A DNA stretch of 64,000 nt from Hungatella effluvii (lineage in GTDB: Bacteria; Bacillota; Clostridia; Lachnospirales; Lachnospiraceae): assembly GCF_003201875.1 (NCBI RefSeq), contig NZ_QJKD01000006.1:248001-312000 (forward strand). Reading direction: 5' to 3'. The notes under the pieces were generated by a model, which was not told the origin of the DNA, searched no databases, and worked only from the letters and a program-made list of their open reading frames with translations. Position numbers and translations under genes: made by a program. This document shows, one piece after another, positions 34,624 through 43,828 of this stretch. Every line of letters starts with the position of its first letter. Within the stretch, counting starts at the first letter, position 1.

Positions 34624-36813
34624 ATGAATGCACCTTCACTCTTTCGCGTGGAATTTGGCCGTCTCATGCGTAACCGTCTGGCCTGGCTGGCCGCAACACT
34701 GACTGCGCTGGCCCCCATTGCCGGCTATTCCTTTTATCAGCCAACCTTCGGAGATTCCATGGGCGCGCTCTATCTGGCGAATCCGATGCTGACCGGCGGA
34801 ATGGTCGGGACGCTTCTCTTCGCCCTGCTGATTCTTGCGGCTCTGGATCAGCCCGCCCGCAGCGGCACCGCAGCCCTCATAGAGACGATTATCCCGCCTG
34901 TGAAGATGCACGCCATACGGCTGCTGGCTGTTTTGAGTCTGGCTGTTCTGACGTCCCTGGCTGTGGGGATTCTCTACCTTCCGTACACCATGTGGAAATT
35001 AAATATCGTGTTCTCCTTCACAGATTACTGGCTGGCCGTTCTTTTGTTTCTGCTGTCAGGTCCTGTTATGGGGACTCTGGCTGCCGCCATGGCGATTCAG
35101 ATAACCGGACGGCTGGATGTGAGCGTTCTTGCACTGCTGGCCGCTGTGATCTTTTCGCGCAGCCGCTGGTGCAGCCAGTACTTTCTCGCTCACTGGAATA
35201 TTCCTCTGGTTTCCACCCTGTCCGACGCCTTCGGGAGCGCTGTCGTATGGCGCACCGCGTTCTACAGCCGTCTGGTCTGGCTGTGCCTGCTGGGCGGCGG
35301 CTGGCTTCTCTCTCTTCTGTTCGTCCGGCAGTACGGAAAAGGGGCGGCCGGTTCCCTGATTCACAGAATCAAAAGACCGGTACTCCCCATTATTTCCATA
35401 CTGCTTCTGTTTCTGGGCGCTGTTTTATGGAACAGACAGCCCTTTATAGACCACTGTCCCGACGACTGGATTTCCATGGAGACGGCCGATCGGTTTCATG
35501 AACATCTGACCACAGAGAGTACATCCCTGAACGTGACCATCGACAGCTTCCTGATGGGGACTCTATCGGGGGAGGCCTCCTGGCAGATTCGCAACAATTC
35601 CGGCAGTCCACAGGAGCTTTACTTCAATTTAAACAGCGGCTATCGTGTCCGTTCCATCACTGCAAATGGGGAGCCGCTTCCTTTCGAAGATCTGAAAAAT
35701 GACTATATCGCTTCCAGAGAGCTGCGGTGTACGCTGCCTGCGGATGAGGAAATCAGCCTTGTGATTACATACGGAGGCATGCCCCGCATCTGGAATGCGC
35801 AGGAACGGGAGCTGTCCGGAAACTACATCAGCAGCAGAGGCATTTATCTTGCAAGCCACCATCTCGCTCCTACGGTAGCTGGCTGCGCTCCCGTGAAAGA
35901 TGAAGATACTCCGGTCACCTTAACCATCACGCTGCCGGCTGCCATGACTCCCGTCTCTACCGGTTCCCCAAAGCAGCTTTCCGATAACCGTGACGGGACC
36001 GTCAGCTGGGCGATTACCGATCAGGGAACCGAGCGGATACAGCTGTTTGCCGGAGACTATGTCTATAAAGAGCTGGCTACAGGCAGCGGTATGCCTATCC
36101 AGTTTTACTACAGCAAAAAATACCAGTCACGTCTGGAAAACGGAGCCCTGGAGCTGATGGAACAGGCGATCGCCTACTGCACCAGTCACTATGGTCCCCG
36201 TTCCTTTACCGAAGACAAACCGTTTAAGATCGTCCAGCTGACTGCATTTCAGTTCGGCGGTTTTGCTAACCGCAGCATCAGCGGCATGGGGGAAACGTAC
36301 TTCAGCGACGAGAATCTGGGCAATCCGGACAAAGGACCGGCCAGTGCCGAGGTCCTGGCCCATGAAATCATCCACCAGTGGTGGGGCTTAGGCGCAACGC
36401 TGTACGATCCGGAGGACGAGGACTGGAATGACGAGGGAATCACCGTCTATACCACCTACCGTCTTATGAGTGAAATCATGGGCGAAGACTATGCCCGGGA
36501 AAACTATACAGACAAATGGAAGGCTGTCATGGAGGACCAGCACGCCTCCTTTTATCAGCGCCATCCGGAATACTTAGACCGCCTTCCCAAACGCTACTCA
36601 AATGAGGTTCTGGCCTCCAGAAGCAGCGCCAACTGGTATGACGGCAACGCCCTGATGATCTACCGCGCCGCCGAGAAGGCAGGTCCGCAGAAAATCGATG
36701 AAATATGGTCGGAACTCTACACCAGGCAGGCCTCCGGAACGTCCGATATGATCACGCTGAAGGATTTTTTAGATGCCTGTGGCTTAAAGAAAGGGGAGGT
36801 GGAACGTGAATAA
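34624..36813 (+). CDS. ABC-2 permease fused to an M1 zinc metallopeptidase domain
   Basis: About 729 residues. The N-terminal third has six to seven membrane helices of an ABC-2 permease, followed by a further helix (~255-275) and a large extracellular part. That part carries an M1 aminopeptidase catalytic core: H580-E581-I-I-H584 with a Trp-Trp after it, and an acidic metal ligand E604 (WNDEG), as well as a Tyr-rich region behind. A beta-sandwich domain (~290-480) precedes it, as in M1 enzymes. Spacing between HExxH and Glu is one longer than usual. Such fusions are known among Firmicutes and Bacteroidetes; substrate unknown. Start 34624 follows AAGGAGGGG. Confidence 0.88.
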   Translation: MNAPSLFRVEFGRLMRNRLAWLAATLTALAPIAGYSFYQPTFGDSMGALYLANPMLTGGMVGTLLFALLILAALDQPARSGTAALIETIIPPVKMHAIRLLAVLSLAVLTSLAVGILYLPYTMWKLNIVFSFTDYWLAVLLFLLSGPVMGTLAAAMAIQITGRLDVSVLALLAAVIFSRSRWCSQYFLAHWNIPLVSTLSDAFGSAVVWRTAFYSRLVWLCLLGGGWLLSLLFVRQYGKGAAGSLIHRIKRPVLPIISILLLFLGAVLWNRQPFIDHCPDDWISMETADRFHEHLTTESTSLNVTIDSFLMGTLSGEASWQIRNNSGSPQELYFNLNSGYRVRSITANGEPLPFEDLKNDYIASRELRCTLPADEEISLVITYGGMPRIWNAQERELSGNYISSRGIYLASHHLAPTVAGCAPVKDEDTPVTLTITLPAAMTPVSTGSPKQLSDNRDGTVSWAITDQGTERIQLFAGDYVYKELATGSGMPIQFYYSKKYQSRLENGALELMEQAIAYCTSHYGPRSFTEDKPFKIVQLTAFQFGGFANRSISGMGETYFSDENLGNPDKGPASAEVLAHEIIHQWWGLGATLYDPEDEDWNDEGITVYTTYRLMSEIMGEDYARENYTDKWKAVMEDQHASFYQRHPEYLDRLPKRYSNEVLASRSSANWYDGNALMIYRAAEKAGPQKIDEIWSELYTRQASGTSDMITLKDFLDACGLKKGEVERE

Positions 36814-37552
36814 GATATTCCGATATGAGCTGCGCCGTATGGTGTTCAGCAAATTTTACCTCGGCTTAAGCGCCGTAGCCATCTGGTATGGATGGCAGAT
36901 ATTAAATACCACAACGATTCTGGGCACAGCCCATACCGCTCCCTTTTCCCCCTGGAGTTTTGGCAGCTATCTGTCACAGCTTCTGCCCCTGCTCTGCGTG
37001 GCCCTGCTGTTCCTTGTGTGGAATCAGTGCAGCAATACGGCTCTCCGCACCGGTGTGCTGACCACCACGGCTGCGCAGAATCCGGGCGTATACCGGCTCG
37101 TAAAATGCGGTGCCGCTGCCGCTGCCTGGCTTTTGCTGGTGCTTCTTCTGGCCGCCCTGGGAGTTGGATTCCTGCTGGCCTTATTCGGCAGGGACGTCCC
37201 TGTCGGTGAGTACGTGGCGCCAGCGCTGGCGGCGGTCCTGCCTCCGATGATCCTTCTGCTGGGAATCGGTCTGCTGGCGGGACAGATTCACGCCTCCCTG
37301 CTTTTCCCAATGATGGCGCTGGTATTCGGGATAGGCTTTCTCCCGCTTCCCGACAGCCTCGATCTCTACAGCGGCGCTCTTTTCTCGCAGTACCCGCTGA
37401 CACTGGAATACCTGGATCCCACGTTTTCCATGCCGCTCTCGTCTGTGACAGGAAAATGTGCCATGGTTCTCATTGGCGCTGCGGCATTTATTTACACGCA
37501 AAGGCCGGAACTGTTTCATATTCATAAAAGGAATGTTCCATGGTCGGCTTGA
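36806..37552 (+). CDS. ABC-2-type membrane protein, second permease of the exporter
   Basis: 248 residues with about six membrane helices and short loops. GTG start at 36806 lies inside the 3' end of the previous gene, with GGGGAGG ahead, so it is co-translated. It resembles small permease partners in bacteriocin- or peptide-type exporters. It probably pairs with the peptidase-bearing permease and the ATPase. No terminator is evident before the convergent YolD-like gene, whose stop is 17 bases away. Confidence 0.8.
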   Translation: MNKIFRYELRRMVFSKFYLGLSAVAIWYGWQILNTTTILGTAHTAPFSPWSFGSYLSQLLPLLCVALLFLVWNQCSNTALRTGVLTTTAAQNPGVYRLVKCGAAAAAWLLLVLLLAALGVGFLLALFGRDVPVGEYVAPALAAVLPPMILLLGIGLLAGQIHASLLFPMMALVFGIGFLPLPDSLDLYSGALFSQYPLTLEYLDPTFSMPLSSVTGKCAMVLIGAAAFIYTQRPELFHIHKRNVPWSA

Positions 37553-37569
37553 AACGCTGATAGAATTTA

Positions 37570-38022
37570 TCAATAAAATCTAAAGTCCACAGGGCACAAC
37601 GCCTCGCCCTCTATTTCAACAATATCATCGAGGGGAATTACCGTTCCCTCCAGCATAATCAGCACGTCCCTGTAACGATCCACTTTCCTGACACGGCCAT
37701 GGACAGTGACGTAGGAACCGCCGGCTTTTCTCTCGTCTGCAACGAAAAAGATGACCGTTACGGCTGGCTGTTCCTTTATTTTTTCTATCAACAGCAGTAG
37801 TTTATCATTCAGGATCTCCTTGCTGTTATCATCAAGTTCAATCTTCTGGTCTGTCAGCCGTGCCGTTTCCTGAATGGCCGCATCATGGCCGGTCAGGGCC
37901 GCAAACGGAGAAAACTGTGCCGCGCGGTCAGATACCGCTATGCTGGGATGCGCTGTGGAAACATGGTGAGGCAAATGAATGATGTCGTCATAGCGATCTG
38001 GTCGATCCGTCTCTCTCTGCAT
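37570..38022 (-). CDS. YolD-like protein, partner of the Y-family polymerase
   Basis: 150 residues of the YolD type (PF08863-like): N-terminal DRYDDIIHLPHH, the AQFSPFAALTGHDAAIQE motif, and C-terminal SH3-like strands ending in VEIEGEALCPVDFR. YolD proteins are encoded with UvrX/DinB-like polymerases in Firmicutes and are part of their SOS-inducible mutagenesis sets. It lies 17 bases after the polymerase gene, most likely on the same LexA-controlled transcript. Confidence 0.85.
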   Translation of the reverse strand: MQRETDRPDRYDDIIHLPHHVSTAHPSIAVSDRAAQFSPFAALTGHDAAIQETARLTDQKIELDDNSKEILNDKLLLLIEKIKEQPAVTVIFFVADERKAGGSYVTVHGRVRKVDRYRDVLIMLEGTVIPLDDIVEIEGEALCPVDFRFY

Positions 38023-38039
38023 GGATACCTCCTGTAAAA

Positions 38040-39572
38040 TTACGCCTTATGACCGCCGATCTGGTGGTTGCGTTCGATTGTCATGGCCCCCTCTTCAAGG
38101 TTCATACCTTTCAGGAGGGCATTTTTTCCGAATTTCTTCTTAATATCCAGGACAGCCTTCTGAAGCTGTCTTTCCCGTTCCAGCTCCTTTTCTTCCAGTT
38201 CCTTCTGCTTTTGAAGAGCCTCGTAATCGGTAAACAGGTCCATCTGTTCAAAGTTCTCCTGCCTTGAAATACTGCTTTCCTCCACCACATGATTCACGGT
38301 AATATAAATCCTGCGGATCAGCAGCTCCTGATCGACGATCCTGTCGTACAGATCCATGGCCGCGTCCATGATCAGTTTTGTGGAAGAAGTCTGCCGGTTT
38401 AGATTCACCGTTCCATGGGCGTGTTTCGGAACCCTGCGGCCGTAGTGGTCTGTGGTGACGGCGCCCTTATACTTTTTACTGATCTCAGGCCTCGTCAGAT
38501 TCTCGATGTCGTAGCCCACAGTCAGCACCACCTGATCTGTTACAAGGCCCTTATCCACCAAATCCAGCACCAGCAGATCTGTCATCTCCTGGACGATCAG
38601 TCTCGCTTTCGCATAGTCGTAGGGACACTGCAGCACCTGGCCGGAGCCGGTGCTGTTCGTCTCCGGTTTATAGGCCTTTACGTCTGCCATCGTACAGGGC
38701 TCCCAGCCCCATGCATGGTCTATGAGAAGCTCTGCGTTGATGCCGAACAGCTTGTAGAGCAGCTCCTCATTATGGTAATCCGCAGGTTTCCCAAGGGAGC
38801 ATCTGGCAATGTCCCCCATGGTATACAAACCGGCGGCCTCCAGCTTCTTGGCATACCCCCTCCCTATTCGCCAAAAATCCGTAAGCGGTCTGTGCGTCCA
38901 TAATATACGGCGATAGGAATCCTCGTCCAGTTCCGCGATTCTCACCCCATTCTCATCCGGCGCGATGTGTTTGGCTACGATGTCCATGGCGACTTTCCCT
39001 AAGTACAGGTTCGTCCCTATGCCTGCCGTGGCCGTAATACCGGTCTCCTTTAACACATCCATGACCATCCTTCTGACAAGCTCCCGAGCCGTAAGCCTAT
39101 AGGTATGCAGATAGTCGGTCACATCCACGAACACCTCATCGATGGAATAAACGTGGATATCTTCCGGCGCAATATAGCGCAGATAAATATTATAAATCCT
39201 TGTACTGTATTCCATATACAGCGCCATACGGGGCGCCGCGGCGATATAGTCGATGGAAAGGCCCGGATTCGCCTTTAAATCCCGGTCATTCACAGAGGAC
39301 CCGGAAAAACGGAATCCTGGGGCCCTTTGCCTCCGTCCCGTGTTCGCCTCTTTCACCTTCTGAATCACTTCAAACAATCTGGCACGCCCCGGAATGCCAT
39401 AGGACTTGAGTGCCGGGGAAACAGCGAGACAGATCGTCTTGCTCGTCCGGCTTGCATCTGCCACGACAAGGTTGGTGGTCAGCGGATCAAGCCCGCGTTC
39501 GATGCATTCCACAGAGGCGTAAAACGACTTTAAGTCAATGGCCGCATAAATTCGATTTTCAGATGTTTTCAT
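38040..39572 (-). CDS. Y-family DNA polymerase (UmuC/UvrX-like)
   Basis: 510 residues. Translesion polymerase: palm residues in AAIDLKSFYASVECIERGLD, the YSIDEVFVDVT motif with catalytic Asp/Glu, helix-hairpin-helix-like FWRIGRGYAKKLEAAGLYTMGDIA, and a long little-finger plus coiled C-terminal tail. Start 39572 (MKTSENRIYAAID) is set by GGAGG nine bases upstream. A LexA-type box lies 19 bases further upstream. Typical of mobile or chromosomal SOS polymerases of Firmicutes, longer than DinB proper. Confidence 0.93.
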   Translation of the reverse strand: MKTSENRIYAAIDLKSFYASVECIERGLDPLTTNLVVADASRTSKTICLAVSPALKSYGIPGRARLFEVIQKVKEANTGRRQRAPGFRFSGSSVNDRDLKANPGLSIDYIAAAPRMALYMEYSTRIYNIYLRYIAPEDIHVYSIDEVFVDVTDYLHTYRLTARELVRRMVMDVLKETGITATAGIGTNLYLGKVAMDIVAKHIAPDENGVRIAELDEDSYRRILWTHRPLTDFWRIGRGYAKKLEAAGLYTMGDIARCSLGKPADYHNEELLYKLFGINAELLIDHAWGWEPCTMADVKAYKPETNSTGSGQVLQCPYDYAKARLIVQEMTDLLVLDLVDKGLVTDQVVLTVGYDIENLTRPEISKKYKGAVTTDHYGRRVPKHAHGTVNLNRQTSSTKLIMDAAMDLYDRIVDQELLIRRIYITVNHVVEESSISRQENFEQMDLFTDYEALQKQKELEEKELERERQLQKAVLDIKKKFGKNALLKGMNLEEGAMTIERNHQIGGHKA

Positions 39573-39590
39573 AGCTGGAAGCCTCCGATA

Positions 39591-39604
39591 CAAACATATG
39601 TTCT
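39591..39604 (-). promoter_or_regulatory. LexA (SOS) box of the polymerase-YolD operon
   Basis: Read on the minus strand AGAACATATGTTTG, one substitution from the Bacillus-type CGAACATATGTTCG/consensus GAAC-N4-GTTC. It lies 19 bases upstream of the start codon, in a position to block transcription. Confidence 0.8.
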
Positions 39605-39743
39605 TGCTAAGAATAGAATACCACAATTGCTTAAAAATATCCAGTGAAATGATAGTTGGGAAAAAATAGTACTGATGAAAACGGACTGGGAAAATACTTC
39701 TGATTGTCCGGCCGATGGAATCACATCACGCCATTCACAAGCA

Positions 39744-39775
39744 AAGCCCCCCGGAGGAAATCCTCCGGGGGGCTT
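39744..39775 (-). terminator. Terminator of the DUF177-rpmF operon
   Basis: A perfect 15-bp GC-rich stem (arms 39744-39758 and 39761-39775) around CCCCCCGGAGG, about 40 bases after rpmF, followed on the minus strand by TTTGCTT. Confidence 0.85.
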
Positions 39776-39814
39776 CATTGTACTTCATGTTCATGTCATA
39801 GAGATTGTTGAAAA

Positions 39815-39997
39815 TTAGTCTTCAACGCTGATGATTTCTTTCTTGTTATAAGAACCGCAAGCCTTGCAAACTCTATGAGGCATCATAAGTTCGCCGCACT
39901 TGCTGCACTTAACTAAGTTCGGAGCACTCATCTTCCAGTTTGCTCTACGTTTGTCTCTTCTAGCTTTAGAAGATTTGTTCTTTGGACAGATAGACAT
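39815..39997 (-). CDS. rpmF: Ribosomal protein bL32
   Basis: 60 residues, starting MSICPKNKSSKARRDKRRAN; zinc-ribbon form with two CxxC pairs (CSKCGELM and CKACGSY). Component of the large ribosomal subunit. It lies two bases after the DUF177 gene, the invariant Firmicute arrangement. Confidence 0.98.
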   Translation of the reverse strand: MSICPKNKSSKARRDKRRANWKMSAPNLVKCSKCGELMMPHRVCKACGSYNKKEIISVED

Positions 39998-39999
39998 GG

Positions 40000-40527
40000 T
40001 TACACCTCCTTAAACTGTTTAAAAATATCCTGGATGACCGCCATTCTGGGGTCCAAAGACCTTGTATCGCAGTCGCAAGTCTCATGGTTGAGATTTGTTC
40101 CACATCTATTACAAATCCCCTTACAGTCTTCACTGCAGAGAACCTTCATAGGCAGATTCAGTATGAGTTCATCACAAACCAACTGGTCCACATCCAGATT
40201 ATAACCACTTAAATATGGTTGTTCATCGAGATCTTCTACACGCTCTTCCTCGGATTCATTCAAATCCAGAGTGCGGATAATATCAAATTCCAACGGTACT
40301 TCCACCGGATCAAGGCAGCGGTCACACGGAACTTTCAGAGTAAGCTTTGCCTTCCCCTCAACTTCCAGCTTCCGGTCACCCAGATTCATAATTCGCAGAA
40401 CCACCTTTTCCTTGGAGGCCACCTCGTAATCGCCGTTAGGGCAATGATAGATGTCCATTTCAATATCGGGTGTATAAGTTTTCTCTTTCCCTTCCAGGGT
40501 AAACAACTCTGACAAATTAATAAGCAT
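40000..40527 (-). CDS. DUF177/YceD protein (23S rRNA accumulation factor family)
   Basis: 175 residues. C-terminal YceD/DUF177 signature: LTLKVPCDRCLDPVEVPLE and the CKGICNRCGTNLNHETCDC metal-binding-like block, then DPRMAVIQDIF. In E. coli and plants these help 23S rRNA maturation; the neighbour rpmF supports ribosome assembly. Start 40527 uses GGAGATTAAT; a start 12 bases further up lacks a site. Confidence 0.9.
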   Translation of the reverse strand: MLINLSELFTLEGKEKTYTPDIEMDIYHCPNGDYEVASKEKVVLRIMNLGDRKLEVEGKAKLTLKVPCDRCLDPVEVPLEFDIIRTLDLNESEEERVEDLDEQPYLSGYNLDVDQLVCDELILNLPMKVLCSEDCKGICNRCGTNLNHETCDCDTRSLDPRMAVIQDIFKQFKEV

Positions 40528-40556
40528 ATTAATCTCCATTAATACGCACCTATGCT

Positions 40557-40585
40557 ATTATACACAGACGCGCATCATTTGTCAA
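40557..40585 (-). promoter_or_regulatory. Perfect-consensus promoter of DUF177-rpmF
   Basis: Minus strand TTGACA (40585-40580), 17-base spacer, TATAAT (40562-40557). It should be strong, as expected for a ribosomal operon. Confidence 0.92.
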
Positions 40586-40613
40586 CAAAATATTTCCAAT
40601 ATTAAACAACCAG

Positions 40614-41810
40614 TTATTTCACAAGAGCTAATGTTTCTCTGGCAATGGACAGCTCCTCGTTGGTCGGGATCACGCATACTTTTACCTTGGATTCCGGAGT
40701 GGAGATGGTTACTCTCTTGCCTCTTGCCTTGTTGATCTCAGGATCGATTTCGATGCCGAGATATCCCAGATATTCGCATACAGCGCCTCTGATCGGTTTA
40801 TCGTTTTCACCGACACCCGCGGTAAATACGATGGCGTCAACGCCGTTCATAGCGGCTACATATGCGCCGATGTATTTGGCCACACGGTAGATAAATGCCT
40901 GAATCGCTACATCTGCTTTGTGATTGCCTTCGCCCTGTGCTTTCTGCACGTCTCTGAAATCGCTGGAAACGCCGCCGGACATTCCGAGAATACCGGATTT
41001 CTTATTCAGAATATTCAGCACTTCATTGACATCCTTGCCCTCTTTGTTGCAGATAAACTGAACAACAGCCGGATCGATATCACCGCTTCTGGTACCCATG
41101 ATCAGGCCCTCTAACGGAGTTAATCCCATGCTGGTATCAACGCACTTGCCACCGATGGAAGCAGATACGCTGGCGCCGTTTCCTAAATGGCAGACAATAA
41201 CTTTTGCTGTCTCAGGATCTAATTCACAGTACTTGATCGCTTCTTTGGATACGTAGCTGTGGCTTGTCCCGTGGAAGCCGTAACGGCGGATGCTGTACTT
41301 CTCATAATACTCATAAGGAATCGCATATAAGCTTGCCTTCTCCGGCATCTTCATACCGAATGCAGTATCAAATACGGCTACGTTCGGTGTTCCCGGCATT
41401 GCTTCTTCACACGCTTCAATACCCATTAAGTTTGCAGGGTTGTGAAGAGGTCCTAAATCGAAGCAGTCGCGGATTACGTTCTTTACATCTTCATTTACAA
41501 TGATGGAGTCACTGTAGACAGTTCCTGCGTGCAGTACGCGGTGTCCTACTGCCGAGATTTCGCTGGTATCTTTGATCACGCCGTATTCCGGGTCTACCAG
41601 AGCATCCATGACCATCTTGATCGCTACCGTGTGATTCGGCATCTCTTTCTTAACTTCCAGTTCTTCCTTGCCTGCTGCCTTGTGGGATAAATTGGAGCCT
41701 TCGATACCGATTCTTTCACACAATCCTTTTGCTAAAACCTCTTCGTTCTCCATATCGATTAACTGATATTTTAAGGAAGAACTTCCACAGTTGATAACTA
41801 AAATCTTCAT
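40614..41810 (-). CDS. ackA: Acetate kinase
   Basis: 398 residues, normal length. Interconverts acetyl phosphate + ADP with acetate + ATP. Motifs: N-terminal VINCGSSSLKYQL, GHRVLHAG, the RYGFHGTSHSYV segment with catalytic residues, HLGNGASVSA phosphate loop, and GVGENDKPIR near the end. Follows pduL by 20 bases, so the pair gives ATP by acetate (or propionate) formation from acyl-CoA. Confidence 0.97.
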   Translation of the reverse strand: MKILVINCGSSSLKYQLIDMENEEVLAKGLCERIGIEGSNLSHKAAGKEELEVKKEMPNHTVAIKMVMDALVDPEYGVIKDTSEISAVGHRVLHAGTVYSDSIIVNEDVKNVIRDCFDLGPLHNPANLMGIEACEEAMPGTPNVAVFDTAFGMKMPEKASLYAIPYEYYEKYSIRRYGFHGTSHSYVSKEAIKYCELDPETAKVIVCHLGNGASVSASIGGKCVDTSMGLTPLEGLIMGTRSGDIDPAVVQFICNKEGKDVNEVLNILNKKSGILGMSGGVSSDFRDVQKAQGEGNHKADVAIQAFIYRVAKYIGAYVAAMNGVDAIVFTAGVGENDKPIRGAVCEYLGYLGIEIDPEINKARGKRVTISTPESKVKVCVIPTNEELSIARETLALVK

Positions 41811-41831
41811 TTTACAGTATTTCTCCTTTTA

Positions 41832-42401
41832 TTATTTTACAATTTCGCCGTACTGTTCTCTGCCACAGGCAGCGGCATTGGATTCATCCGTGTCAATATG
41901 CATAGCCAGCGCATAGCTGTCGCTTACACGAACTACTACGTCGCCGAATACAAGGCTCCTGCCGTCTGTATCAACCTTAACGGATACAATGTCACCGTTC
42001 TTAACGCCCAGTGCCTCGGCATCTGCGTTGGTTGCATGAATATGACGCTTTGCAGCGATTACGCCCTCTGCGATCTCGATCTCTCCGCACGGTCCGACGA
42101 TCTTACATGCTCCGCTTCCAGCGATGTCTCCGGATTCCTTGATCGGCGCAGCCACGCCAATCGCACGGGCATCCGTTAACGAAAGCTCTACCTGAGTTGC
42201 CTTTCTGACCGGTCCTAAGATGGATACGCCGGCTAATTCTTTTTTGGAACCTACAATGGTAACTCTCTCTTCGCATGCATACTGTCCTGGCTGGGATAAA
42301 TCTTTCTTTCTTGTGAGTTCATATCCCTTACCAAATAAAATCTCAAGATGTTCCTGAGTTAAATGTACATGACGCGCTGAAGTTTCTACCAAGAATTTCA
42401 T
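41832..42401 (-). CDS. pduL: Phosphate acyltransferase PduL
   Basis: 189 residues. Converts acyl-CoA to acyl phosphate. Family marks: N-terminal VETSARHVHLTQEHLEILFG, zinc-ligand histidines in RHVHL and RHIHA, and ALGVKNGDIVSVK, VRVSDSYALAMHIDTDESNAA. There is no encapsulation peptide or microcompartment gene around, so this is likely a cytosolic replacement for phosphotransacetylase (no pta nearby). Ribosome site GGAGAG. In operon with ackA. Confidence 0.94.
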   Translation of the reverse strand: MKFLVETSARHVHLTQEHLEILFGKGYELTRKKDLSQPGQYACEERVTIVGSKKELAGVSILGPVRKATQVELSLTDARAIGVAAPIKESGDIAGSGACKIVGPCGEIEIAEGVIAAKRHIHATNADAEALGVKNGDIVSVKVDTDGRSLVFGDVVVRVSDSYALAMHIDTDESNAAACGREQYGEIVK

Positions 42402-42459
42402 ACCTATATTCTCTCCTGTTCTTTTTAATAATATGAATGAATATTACAATTCTGATTCT

Positions 42460-42488
42460 ATTCTATGTGCTTTGATTAAAATTTTCAA
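42460..42488 (-). promoter_or_regulatory. Promoter of pduL-ackA
   Basis: Minus strand TTGAAA (42488-42483), 17-base spacer, TAGAAT (42465-42460). Confidence 0.6.
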
Positions 42489-42506
42489 GTGCTGTCTCGA
42501 AATAAT

Positions 42507-42535
42507 TTGCATTTTTTATGAAACAATTGCATAAT
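42507..42535 (+). promoter_or_regulatory. Promoter of tmcAL
   Basis: TTGCAT (42507-42512), 17 bases, CATAAT (42530-42535); divergent from the pduL promoter with only 18 bases between the two. Confidence 0.6.
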
Positions 42536-42568
42536 AGAGTGGAAAACAGCAAAAAAAGGACGTAATTT

Positions 42569-43828
42569 ATGACGAAAAATGAAAATGCTTACATCGTCGG
42601 CATTATAGCGGAATACAATCCGCTCCACAAGGGACATGCCTGGCACATACAAAAAGCCAAAGAACTGGCCGGCGCGAAATACTGTATCGCCGTCATGAGT
42701 GGTGACTTTGTTCAGAGAGGCGCCCCGGCGATTTTCGACAAATACACAAGAACAGCCATGGCTCTGGAAGCCGGTGCTGATCTGGTACTGGAGATGCCGT
42801 CCATCTTCGCCGCCAGCAGTGCGGAAGATTTCGCGGCCTGCGGGATTGCGCTCCTGGACCGCCTGGGTGTTGTCGGTTCCGTCTGTTTTGGAAGCGAATG
42901 CGGCAATATGGAAGAAATTTCCCGTGCTGCTTCTATTTTAGCCTCAGAACCGGACCTTTATACGGCGGCACTGAAGGAACAACTTAAAAAAGGCTTCACC
43001 TGGCCCCAGGCGCGGGCGCATGCACTCTCTTTAACCGGCGACTTCGATAAAGAGCTCCTGGATTCTCCCAACAACATATTGGGAATCGAATATGCAAAGG
43101 CCCTCATAAGACGAAAAAGCCCGATCCGGCCAATCACGGTCCTGCGTCAGGGAAGCGGATATCACGACACCGGATTTTCCGATGTCTTCTGCTCCGCCTC
43201 CGCAATTCGAAAAGAACTGGAAGCAAACGCATCAAACGGCGGCGAGTGGCTTCCCGCATCTGTTCTCCAGGGCATGCCATCATTTGCCGGACACTTCCTG
43301 GAACCGGCTTATCCGGTCTTTTTAAATGATTTCTCGACGCTGCTTAATACGGCGCTGCTGCGCATGACGGCGGCATCAGATCCCCTTGAGCAGTATCTCG
43401 ATGTCTCGGACGACCTGGCGGCCAGAATCAGGAAGGAACTTCTCTCCTTCTCTTCCTTTGAAGACCGGATAGGCGAGCTGAAGACCCGGCAGTACACCTA
43501 TACCAGAATCAGCCGCGCCCTGCTTCATCTTCTGCTCGGCATCACGGATCAGGAGATTATGGCCGGCCGCGCCGCAGATTACGCGCCTTACGCCCGTGTC
43601 CTCGGCTTTCACCGCGGTGCTTCCGCGGTCCTTTCAGACATCAAAAAAAGAGGGACCATCCCTCTCATCACGAAAACGGCCGACGCCGGCAATCTTCTGG
43701 AAGGAACGGCGTGGGAGATGTTTCAGAAGGATCTGTTCTGCTCCCACCTCTACCAGGCCGTCGTTTCCGGAAAATATCATACGCATTTGAAAAATGAATA
43801 TACGCATTCGGTCGTCATGAAGTCATGA
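42569..43828 (+). CDS. tmcAL: tRNA(Met) cytidine acetate ligase (TmcAL family)
   Basis: 419 residues of the nucleotidyltransferase family. N-terminal IIAEYNPLHKGHAWHIQKAK contains the HxGH ATP motif, then MSGDFVQRGAPAIFDKYTR and LEMPSIFAASSAEDFA, diagnostic for TmcAL, which makes N4-acetylcytidine at the wobble base of elongator tRNA-Met from acetate and ATP. C-terminal half is helical. It is divergent from pduL-ackA, whose product is acetate; the pairing may be incidental. Its last six bases overlap the convergent Nudix gene. Confidence 0.93.
   Translation: MTKNENAYIVGIIAEYNPLHKGHAWHIQKAKELAGAKYCIAVMSGDFVQRGAPAIFDKYTRTAMALEAGADLVLEMPSIFAASSAEDFAACGIALLDRLGVVGSVCFGSECGNMEEISRAASILASEPDLYTAALKEQLKKGFTWPQARAHALSLTGDFDKELLDSPNNILGIEYAKALIRRKSPIRPITVLRQGSGYHDTGFSDVFCSASAIRKELEANASNGGEWLPASVLQGMPSFAGHFLEPAYPVFLNDFSTLLNTALLRMTAASDPLEQYLDVSDDLAARIRKELLSFSSFEDRIGELKTRQYTYTRISRALLHLLLGITDQEIMAGRAADYAPYARVLGFHRGASAVLSDIKKRGTIPLITKTADAGNLLEGTAWEMFQKDLFCSHLYQAVVSGKYHTHLKNEYTHSVVMKS

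Noticed and set aside
41832..42401. PduL as part of a microcompartment
   Set aside because: No shell protein, encapsulation peptide or diol/ethanolamine enzyme gene lies nearby.
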